Origin: Entamoeba invadens IP1 | Lineage: Eukaryota; Evosea; Mastigamoebida; Endamoebidae | Direction of reading: 5' to 3' | NCBI RefSeq assembly: GCF_000330505.1 | Contig: NW_004440146.1 | Span: 71,422-116,951 of the forward strand | Length of the DNA: 45,530 nt | Shown: piece after piece, positions 32,991-41,262 of the stretch | Layout: the number at the start of each line of letters is the position of its first letter | How positions within the stretch are numbered: position 1 is the first letter of the stretch | Translations under genes and position numbers: made by a program | The notes under the pieces: generated by a model | What the model was told of the DNA's origin: nothing | Databases searched by the model: none | The model's input: the letters and a program-made list of their open reading frames with translations, nothing else

Positions 32991-33734
32991 TAACAAACTT
33001 TAAAATTGGAATAAACAACCGGACAAACAACCGTTTGATATTCACAATAATATTTTTTGAACAGCAGTTGGTCTACTGAACATTCATTTTAGTTCACGCC
33101 TTTGGTGGTATAAAGTCGTTGTTAATTTATTCCACCTTTAGTTCAATAGCTCTGGCANNNNNNNNNNNNNNNNNNNNNNNNNNNNNNNNNNNNNNNNNNN
33201 NNNNNNNNNNNNNNNNNNNNNNNNNNNNNNNNNNNNNNNNNNNNNNNNNNNNNNNNNTTTCATAGCTCTGGCATCACCTGATTAATAAGTGTATAAACTA
33301 ACTTAAATAGGTAAAGGTTTTTTGGTTTATTTCTTAATATACGGAAATCGAAAGTCAATTCGAAATATAAATAGAATAGTGTGTTTCCCAATGTTTTGCA
33401 TGAAAATAGACCAATTTAAATTAAGTGCTGTCGACTTTTGAATTCCAGCTTATTGTTTTGTGTTTGTTCGATTTTCGTACTTATTATATTTTTTATTTTA
33501 TATTAATTATTAATTATGAATAAATACTATTATAATTTAGTAAAACGTTTTAAAAGTTATATTTTTATTTGGAGTACTTATATTATCAAAGATAAGGATA
33601 TAATGAATGAAATTTTGTATAACTCAAGGAAACAACGTACAGTACCTTACGTCATAAAACTCTTATTTTATTGACATTCTTAATAAATTAATAATATTTT
33701 TAAATATTATTTTGTTTATTCTTGTTTTTACAAA
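32991..33734. other. Intergenic DNA around the second gap
   Basis: Contains the 100-N gap. An AATAATATTT palindrome lies near 33690-33712. No gene. Confidence 0.4.
33158..33257. other. Assembly gap (100 N)
   Basis: The 12-mer ATAGCTCTGGCA ends directly at the left edge of the gap and recurs just inside the right edge (33262-33273). This suggests that the two contigs overlap, or that a tandem repeat was collapsed here. Confidence 0.95.
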
Positions 33735-35300
33735 TATACCTTTTCCATTAATTATCGATAAGCCAAAATTAGCTTTTTAATTAAAATTGTTTTAGTGTAC
33801 AATTTTGTCAATTAAAAATAAAGTTTAAAATTAACACACAATTTTAAAGTTTTTTAAATTGTATTTTTTGTTATATTTGTGTTTTTTATTATTTAGTAAA
33901 ATATCCAGCCTTGTATTAAAAATATTGGGGTGATATTCCCGAATTTGTGGCAACAAAATAACTTATAGACAAGCGATTTCCCAATGAATACAAGTCGGTG
34001 CCACGTCATGATGCAATTAAGCATCCCGTCCATTAATTAAAATTTAACCAACCGTATTAAAGCTGGTGATGCAATTTGTGTTATTTGAATAGGGAGATTT
34101 CCCGATTTTTAAACAAAAATTTATATCATTTTATAATAATAGTTTTAATTGAAATTAATAAATATATAAAACCACTTTTTTAATTTTTGGTTTCAAAGTG
34201 TGTTGAAAACAGTGTATGTTATAAGAATAGATTAATTTATATTTTAATGTATAAAAACCCAACTACGATTCTAATCAAATTATTTTTCATTTAACTATAC
34301 ATGAAAAATCATCCTTATTTTTTTATGATAAAGGAAAACTTCAACGAGTCACAACCACTATACAAAAAGATGAACAATTATTTCATGAAAAAACAAAGTA
34401 TGATTTTATTACACCTTTCAATTTTAATACAATTCTTGAAACTCCTGTTTATGAAGAAAATGATACTTATTTTAACAATTATAAAAACATATTTCAATTC
34501 CAAGAACCCGGGGTGGTTGTTGATGTCAATGCATTAAAGTGGAGTAACAACATTTATCACCACTTTCAAAAGAAAAACACAATATTTTATATTTTTTAAA
34601 AAAGCAATACGTTACAACGTTTCATAACAATTGAAAGGGGTATAATTGGACCTTTACAAAGTATATTCTCAACTCCAACAAAAAAACCTTACAAATAACA
34701 AAAAAAATATTAATTGTTTTTTTAGTATTTATTGTTTAAACATCAGTTTGTATATATTATAATTATAAACAAATACGACAATAATTGAATTGTTTATTAA
34801 GGTGATAAAATACCTGGTCATTGTTGTATAAAAACTTTTTTAATGAATAGTTTGAAATATCTATCGTGTACAATGAACATAACGAAAATGTATAATAAGT
34901 ATAAAATGATATAAATTTTTGTTTAAAAATCGGGAAATCTCCCTATTCAAATAACACAAATTGCATCACCAGCTTTAATACGGTTGGTTAAATTTTAATT
35001 AATGGACGGGATGCTTAATTGCATCATGACGTGGCACCGACTTGTATTCATTGGGAAATCGCTTGTCTATAAGTTATTTTGTTGCCACAAATTCGGGAAT
35101 ATCACCCCAATATTTTTAATACAAGGCTGGATATTTTACTAAATAATAAAAAACACAAATATAACAAAAAATACAATTTAAAAAACTTTAAAATTGTGTG
35201 TTAATTTTAAACTTTATTTTTAATTGACAAAATTGTACACTAAAACAATTTTAATTAAAAAGCTAATTTTGGCTTATCGATAATTAATGGAAAAGGTATA
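33735..35300. mobile_element. 1.57-kb element with perfect 401-bp inverted ends
   Basis: Bases 33735-34135 and 34900-35300 are exact reverse complements by eye over 401 bp without an indel. Identity stops sharply on both sides. The outermost bases are TATACC ... GGTATA, compatible with a TA target and TACC/GGTA termini. No longer direct target repeat is visible. The 764-bp centre carries an ATG-less 114-codon frame. Each arm also reads, with stops, WGDIPEFVATK and LIDKRFPNEYKSVPRHDAIK. This could be a non-autonomous long-TIR DNA transposon or a shortened derivative of a larger element. Perfect arms imply recent formation or arm conversion. Confidence 0.85.
34255..34599 (+). CDS. Open frame inside the long-TIR element, unknown
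   Basis: From just after a TAA at 34252-34254 the frame stays open for 114 codons to a TAA at 34597-34599. It has no ATG, so it may be an exon or have lost its start. It reads NQIIFHLTIHEKSSLFFYDK, KYDFITPFNFNTILETPVY and IFQFQEPGVVVDVNALKWSN. This balanced composition, with GVVVDVNALKW, is much more protein-like than the overlapping 78-codon frame at 34301-34537, which is Met/Leu/Ile-rich and probably a shadow. The family is not recognised. It might be the remnant of the element's own protein. Confidence 0.4.
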   Translation, partial: KPNYDSNQIIFHLTIHEKSSLFFYDKGKLQRVTTTIQKDEQLFHEKTKYDFITPFNFNTILETPVYEENDTYFNNYKNIFQFQEPGVVVDVNALKWSNNIYHHFQKKNTIFYIF

Positions 35301-35655
35301 CCAGTTTTTTTTCAATTTTATCAATTTGTTTTTTTCCTTTAATTATAAATGGAAAAAAATAATTTTGTGTTAAAATCAAAGTATTAAAATTATCTACAAA
35401 ATTTTTTAAATCAAAAGTCATGTTTAATTTTTTAAACTGATTTACATTAATTACAATCAAGTTTATTTATAAATTGTGTTATTTAAAATTAAAACGATAT
35501 TGTAGTGTAAATATATGTCTGATTATATATATATATATATATTATAAAGACATTGATGTGCAAAAAATTAAATATGTTGTGTTTTTATTTTATTTAAAAA
35601 AACAAACAATAAATATCAACTTATTTTTTATTAGTCAAAAATAAATACAAGACAA
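35301..35655. other. Intergenic DNA with (TA)n tract
   Basis: A simple (TA)n run of about 20 bp lies at 35524-35543. No gene. Confidence 0.45.
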
Positions 35656-36455
35656 TTACAAAGTAAGTAAATTAACTATTCTATCAATAGATACTCTATT
35701 TGCCTTTTCTTGTACCCAGCACATTTCTATCACTTTAAACGGGGTTTCTGGAATGTTTTCTTTTTTTTCAAGCCGTTTCCCTGACATTACAAATTCAGCT
35801 ATTTTCCAAGGAAACTTATAATTCTCAATTGGATACGCTTCACACCATGCAAACACTTCAAATACAGTTATGCCAAACGAAAAGACGTCCGCATATTTTG
35901 TGTATTTTTCTTGTTTTAATACATGTACATTGGTGTACCAATACCTTTGGTGAAAGTCATGTTAGTCATCAACAAATTTACATTTCTTGCACTTCCAAAA
36001 TCAGTCAATTTAGCATTCACTTTATCATTTGAATTTAATGAAAACACAAGGAAATTGTCTGGTTTGATGTCTCGATGTAAAATGGCGTTTTCATGTAAAT
36101 ACAAAACACCACTTGATGCGTCCAACATCGTTTTGATTCGAAGTATCATATCAACATTGTCACTTGTTTTGTGTTTTATCAAGTCTTGTAAATTGCTGTA
36201 TTGTGCGAACTCGGTGACCATACATTTTGTCACATGCAACACATGAACCACAACTTGTACACATTGTACTATTTGCAAAAGAATACGTTTGTTCTACACA
36301 ATCCGAACAACCATTTGGACTGTAAAACTGATTTGCTGGACAACTCAAACAAACGCCACTTGAAACAAAATAATTTACGTAGAATGTTAAACAGTTTCCA
36401 TTTGTGTCATCACATGTTTTACATGATAAATTGCATTGGGAACAAAACTACTTCC
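35656..36455 (-). pseudogene. Transmembrane-kinase-type pseudogene with internal deletion
   Basis: It reads down the minus strand: CXXC-rich ectodomain (CNLSCKTCDDTNGNC, CLSCPANQF, CSDCVEQTY, CTSCGSCVACDKM, about 36445-36230), then directly the hinge and C-lobe of a protein kinase. The kinase part is MVTEFAQYSNLQDLI, LYLHENAILHRDIKPDN with the catalytic HRD, and KLTDFGSARN with DFG. The membrane segment and the N-lobe (glycine loop, VAIK lysine) are absent, so a deletion joins the two parts near 36225 and changes frame. A second deletion of about ten bases removes the APE motif after GTPMYM. The frame resumes VLKQEKYTKYADVFSFGITV and ends CWVQEKANRVSIDRIVNLL with a stop at 35656. Most like Entamoeba TMK or tyrosine-kinase-like receptors. 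Inactive. Confidence 0.85.
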
Positions 36456-36658
36456 ATTTGCTGAAAAAAAGATTGGTTGGACATTTTGAACTACTTTTTT
36501 CTAATTACTATTTTTTAAGGCTTATTTGTTAGTTGGTTTGAGTAATATCCAAGTGCATGAAAATGTTAAGAAGAAAAAATAAAACGGGCATGACAGTCTT
36601 TTTTAGAGATCAAACGACAAAAAAAAGAAAAAAATAACACTATTTAATAAAAAATAAC

Positions 36659-36979
36659 AAAAAACCAAGGAAACGTGTTAAAAAAGTATAAATTCTATAA
36701 TAAAAAGGAAAAGAAGAAGAAAAAAGATGACAAACAAATAAAACAACCTAAAGAAAAAACTAAAAGTAAGAATATAAATATAAAAAAATAACTAAAGAAG
36801 GTGACAACTTTGTGTTAGACAACCCACTTGATATTTTGACAGAAAGAGAAAGTTCAAATGACGAGGTTTTGAATTATTCTACATCCAGTGAAATGTTTAA
36901 TTATTACACAAATATAATAATAAACAAAAAAACAAATATTAACGTATTGAACAAAATTAAAATTAAACAGTTAAATTAG
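36659..36979 (+). pseudogene. Lys-rich open frame without ATG
   Basis: About 106 codons are open up to TAG at 36977-36979. They read NVLKKYKFYNKKEKKKKKDD, then NINIKKITKEGDNFVLDNPL, DILTERESSNDEVLNYSTSS and EMFNYYTNIIINKK. The first half is lysine-rich and the middle acidic with a coherent protein-like composition. There is no ATG before the Met near the end. It may be an exon or the tail of a lost gene. Family unknown. Confidence 0.35.
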
Positions 36980-37512
36980 GTTATAAATCAACATAAAATA
37001 TAACTCGATATTTAAATGATAAGTTCAACTGCTTGTTTTAATGAAAAGCATAAAAATTCCAAATTTCTAATTGTCGTACAAAACTATAACAACAGTATTG
37101 TATATTGATTGTAAATGGAACAAATAATAAAATTACGTGAATAAAACGAAAATGATGAGAAAAGCCAACTTATTTGATTCGAAGACTTTTTCACTGCAAA
37201 ATTTCGATAAATAGGAGGTGGTTGAATGGTGCAACCAAAAAAATATAATTGAAATTATATTTGCAACTTTAGTTATAATTTTGTATTAGTATTTTAATTA
37301 GAGTAATATTTTCAAATAAATTTGTTTGTGTTTTTGTGTTTTGTTTCAAAAAAACATATAATTATTTTATTATAATTATACTATAAGTCAAAGATGCAAT
37401 GTTTTAAAAATGACCATATTATATTAAATAATAATAATAATATTTATTATATAACAAAATTCACTGTTTGTTTGAAATAAAAAATAATAATAATTATACT
37501 AAAAATATAGTA
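36980..37512. other. AT-rich intergenic DNA upstream of GTPase gene
   Basis: No gene. The immediate upstream of the ATG at 37513 is pure A/T with several TATA-like strings, so a single core promoter cannot be chosen. Confidence 0.35.
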
Positions 37513-38454
37513 ATGCAAAACACACAACAAACAATAAACGTTTTATTAATTGGCGATGTCGGTGTTGGTAAGGTTTATTAAAAAGAAACAAATTGAACGA
37601 AATTACAAATAGACTTCAGTAATTAATATAATTACCAAAAACGTATATTATGATGTTATACCCGTCATTCATTATGAAGATTTTCATAGCAAAGTTTGTT
37701 TTAATAAATGGCTAAAAGTATTAATAAAAAGAAACTTATTATTGACAGAAAATTTGTGGAAATTAGATTTATTGAACAGTGTTTGTTATTTCATATTTAT
37801 TGTTATTTTAATAATTAATTTAAATATATTTAAACGTGTTTACAATATTAATAAAATTAGTTTCTGTATAGTTATTATTAATAATTATAGAGTCATATTT
37901 GTTGTAACAAACAAAATCAAAATTCCGATTATATTATTATCACATACGACTCTTTATTGTTAAATTGATTACAGTTTCAACTATACTTAATAATTATTAT
38001 AAATTCTTAATTATTTACAAATATAATTAGTTAAATATTAATCGTTAAATAACTAAAAGGTGGTGCAGAGAGATTTCGATATTTAAGTCCCTCGTTAGTC
38101 AGATTTGCAAATTGTGTTGTTTTTTGCTGTTCCCAAGACAGTGTTGCTTCTGCAATAAATCTTGAAATTTGGAAATCAATATTTGATACAAACAAAAAAG
38201 ATACCAAAATAACTAAAAATTTCGTTTTAATAACAAAAAGTGAATTAAAGAAAAATTTGGAAATTGACGTTGAAGTTCATAAATTTTCGGAAAAATATCA
38301 CTATAAAGTGTTCGAGTGTTCATCACAAAGGAATAAAGGACTGACCAATATGATCACCACAGTAGTTTCTGAATATATTGAAAACGACTTTATTAATAAA
38401 GAAACAAAATTTCAAGATAAAACAGTGGAAAAATCCAATTGTCAGTTGATTTAA
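37513..38454 (+). CDS. Ras/Rab-like small GTPase, three exons
   Basis: Exon 1 (37513-37572) reads MQNTQQTINVLLIGDVGVGK, a P-loop cut right after its Lys. Intron 1 (37573-37612, 40 nt) runs GTTTATT...AAATAG. Exon 2 (37613 to about 37778) opens with TS, restoring GDVGVGKTS, then VYYDVIPVIHYEDF (switch I area). Intron 2 most simply runs 37779-38059 (GTGTTTG...AAAAG), giving N-S-GAERF in place of the DTAGQERF motif. GTTTGTT at 37781 is the stronger donor but breaks the frame with this acceptor. Exon 3 reads RYLSPSLVRFANCVVFCCS, LITKSE (G4, lacking the usual Asp) and ECSSQ (G5). It ends SNCQLI, a CaaX prenylation box. The product is about 206 aa, probably membrane-attached and in vesicle traffic or signalling. 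Nucleotide specificity may be altered. Confidence 0.8.
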
Positions 38455-38678
38455 GAAGTAATTGCTTCAATTGGTTTTAAATTTTTTAATTATACACAAT
38501 AAAACTATTATGTTGTTATTTTCAATGACTTTTATTTATAATTAATTGTAATCAAATGGAAATGTTTTAAATCAATATAATACATCAAATAATTGTTTAT
38601 TTAATTTAACAATCGATATTTTTAAAACACTTCAAAATGGCATTAACACTTAAAAACGTCATTTTTTATTAAAAAATA
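38455..38678. other. 3' flank of spliced GTPase gene
   Basis: AT-rich, no feature. Confidence 0.4.
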
Positions 38679-38822
38679 CAGTAAAACCTCCCAAGAGCGG
38701 TACTTTTGAAGAGCGGGTTCTGTCAAGAGCGGCATTTTTTGATTAAAAATAAAAGAGTTCTTTATTGAGCGGTAAATAAGGTTTGATTGGCTAAAAATGC
38801 TCGCTTTTGGGAGGTTATACTG
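38679..38822. mobile_element. 144-bp MITE, TA-flanked
   Basis: The left end CAGTAAAACCTCCCAAGAGC and the right end read inward CAGTATAACCTCCCAAAAGC match at 18 of 20 positions. TA lies on both sides (38677-38678, 38823-38824). Terminal CAGT with TA targets fits Tc1/mariner/pogo-type non-autonomous elements. No coding. Confidence 0.88.
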
Positions 38823-38931
38823 TAATAATATATTTTTTTGATTTTTTGTTATTTTTTAATAAAATCATATTTATTTTCAAAAATGTATTAACAAGTTTTT
38901 TGTTGTTATTGTATTTAAAAAATATCTTTTA

Positions 38932-39176
38932 CAGGGGGGCTAAAAAAACCGCTTCCGTCTTTTTAACCGCTTCCACTTGATTTTATAGATTTAAATAATA
39001 TTAATATAATAAAATGTATGGTACTGTTTACCATGAAGGCTGAATATGCCTCGTGGAGACTTTTTCTGTCCCAGGTGGTTATTTGTATCATACTTTTTAT
39101 TGTAACGTTATTAGTTATAACTATTAAATTGATAGGAAGCGGTTAAAAAGACGGAAGCGGTTTTTTATCCTCCCTG
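38932..39176. mobile_element. 245-bp MITE, TA-flanked
   Basis: The ends read inward start CAGGGGGGCTAAAAAAACCG and CAGGGAGGATAAAAAACCGC, and share CGCTTCCGTCTTTTTAACCG over an arm of about 44 bp. TA flanks both ends (38930-38931, 39177-39178). Different family from the neighbouring MITE but the same target type. It lies 107 bp away from it, between two convergent small-GTPase-family genes. Confidence 0.88.
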
Positions 39177-39262
39177 TACTATCTAAATTCGACCAAAATA
39201 ACAACAATTTGTTTGTAATAATAACAATCAACTTAAAATTTAAATTATTCGAATTGAACCCT

Positions 39263-39824
39263 TTTAATTTGTATCCATTTGTTTTTGAGTTTTCAACCCT
39301 TTTTTCTTAAATTGGGAAACAAGGGTAAACACCATTTCATCAATATTTACTCCCAATTTCGACGAAATCTCGAAAAACATACAACCCCATTTTTCTGCAA
39401 GACGTTCTCCCTCTTCTGTAGACACTTCACGGTTGTTTTCTAAATCACTTTTAGTCCCACAAATGGCATAGATGATTTCGTCTCCAACTCTTTTGTTGAG
39501 AATTTCGTACATTTTTTCTCTGTGTTTAGAAAGAGCTTTAAACGATTCTAAATTGTCAATTGAATAGACAATGATATATATACCAGAGTTTGGAATCCAA
39601 ATATTTTTCATAAATGCTTCTGCGATAGGATAATCAGTATACAATTCAAGTTGGACAGCAATGGTTCCGCCTTCAATAGTTAAATGTTGACCATACCAAG
39701 GTTCAATACAATAATCAACTTTAACATTAAATTGATGTAAAGCATAACGTTCACGAATTGCACGACGTCCAACACGGGCATTTCCAAAAAGTAAAGCAAC
39801 AAGTGGATATGTATAATCGCTCAT
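39263..39824 (-). CDS. Ras-family protein without nucleotide-binding motifs (186 aa)
   Basis: The intact frame from ATG 39824 keeps the Ras-superfamily layout: LVALLFGNARVGRRAIRERY at the P-loop position, GIYIIVYSIDNLESFKALSK (beta4/alpha3), IIYAICGTKSDLE (G4, TKSD) and FFEISSKLGVNIDEMV (G5, SSK). The P-loop has lost the GK[S/T] Lys and Ser/Thr (GNARVGRRA). The switch I Thr is not seen, and the DxxG of G3 is replaced by LYTDYP. No C-terminal cysteine is present, so it is unlikely to be prenylated; it ends KTQKQMDTN. It probably encodes a pseudo-GTPase acting by protein binding. The open frame and lack of stops argue against plain decay. It converges with the spliced GTPase gene at 37513. Confidence 0.85.
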
Positions 39825-39933
39825 TGTTATTGTTGTTTTGTATTTTCATTTGTTTTTATCTAATTATTAAATGATTTTAACAAAAAATCATTAAAAAAGA
39901 ATACAGCTTTTTATTTTTTCTCGTCTTTTTACA

Positions 39934-40524
39934 GAACACGGTGAAGCACATAACGTTTAATGGTATAGCAAAAAGACTCACACGTGGAACAATTCAACAA
40001 TAAATTATTTGAACAAACTAAAAAAATATGGATATTACAAAATCAGTAAAAAAAAGGTAGAAAACCTAAATATTATGACGAACTCTTAAAACCTCCATGT
40101 TATTTTTTGTGTCAAAATTGCATATCACTCAGAGAAACAAAAACAACTAGTCGAGGAAAATTTCGAATTTGTGTGCATTTCAACTCTTCAGCGATACTTA
40201 GAAAATAGCGACATTATGAATAGCGTGGAACTCAACCCGCTATCTTTTACAGAAGATACCATCAGAGGAAGAAACGCAAATTCGGAACAAAACAAAGAGT
40301 TACAAGTTGTTAGACTCGGTGAGTCGGTGCGATATCAGAGAAGCGGATACGCAGTTGTTTTTGTGGATGAATCTCATTGGAAAGTCGGAAATGTTCGAAC
40401 ACGTTCATGGGGAAACCGAGGAACAAAACACATTCAAATGACATCTTTCAAGACGTTTAATTTAAGGTGTGTCTGTTGTATTTCAGAGTCAGGAGAAAAA
40501 TCTTGTCGAGTGTTACAATTATAA
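39934..40524 (+). pseudogene. Tc1/mariner-type transposase remnant
   Basis: The N-terminal helix-turn-helix part reads FNGIAKRLTRGTIQ (about 39955-40000) and KKYGYYKIS, then after a one-base shift KKKGRKPKYYDELLK. From about 40090 another shifted frame gives VEENFEFVCISTLQRYLENS. The DDE_3-like core YAVVFVDESHWKVGNVRTRS, WGNRGTKH and LRCVCCISESG carries the first catalytic Asp. A stop follows at 40522-40524. The second Asp and the final acidic residue are missing, so it is truncated and inactive. Terminal repeats were not found around it. It could be a relative of the source of the TA-flanked MITEs, but no link in ends was seen. Confidence 0.82.
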
Positions 40525-41262
40525 TAACTAAAAAATAAAAAACATTTGTTTATCTTGAGCATCAAAATACTTTATTTGAGTTTTATCTTATTGAGACATG
40601 AATATGGTTGATTGCACACGAACATGACAACTGTCAACGAAATTGGTAAACGGTGAAATCCATGATATAAAGTAATTATTTTTTAAATTCCGCGACTAAG
40701 TTGTCAAGTTTTTATGAAATTTAGTTAAATCTTATTTAATTGAGTTAACATTTTTATTTTTTGAATAATATAATGTTTCGAAAGGAACATGGGTTGTTTT
40801 GAGTATTTTTTTTTAAAATTGGTGTCTCTGTTTTTTTTTCTTTTTTTAAAAAGTTATTTTAGTCATTTAAGTGTAAATACAAATAAATGTAAAAACTCTT
40901 TTTAAGTTGAAAAAAATAAGACAACGTTTTGAAAATAAAAAGATTAGAAACGTGTCATTGAATAGTTTTTTAGTCTAATGATTATCATTTGTTATTAAAA
41001 TTCAATGAAATTATTTTAGTATTTATTGTTTGTCATTTAAATATAAAATAACAATCTTATTATTTAATAACACCAAATAGAATAATTTAAAATAAAAATT
41101 TATTATTCCCAGTTTATGTATATAAATTCTTCATTCAAATTAGATAAATAAGACTAATTTTATTATCAATTACAAAATTATTTTAAGGTTGATAAGTTTT
41201 TTTTAATTGTATATTTTAACACATTAAAAATTAATAAATAAAGAAAATGAGTCAAAAATTTC
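40525..41262. other. AT-rich intergenic DNA
   Basis: No gene or strong repeat seen. Confidence 0.4.

Noticed and set aside
34301..34537. 78-codon ORF inside the long-TIR element
   Set aside because: Met/Leu/Ile-rich shadow of the more protein-like frame at 34255-34599.
33735..35300. Polinton/Maverick interpretation of the 401-bp inverted repeats
   Set aside because: No 6-bp target duplication, ends do not begin with AG, and no capsid, polymerase or integrase frames were seen in the short centre.
37742..37963. 73-codon ORF within the GTPase gene
   Set aside because: It is exon 2 reading through into intron 2; the intronic part has no homology to the family.
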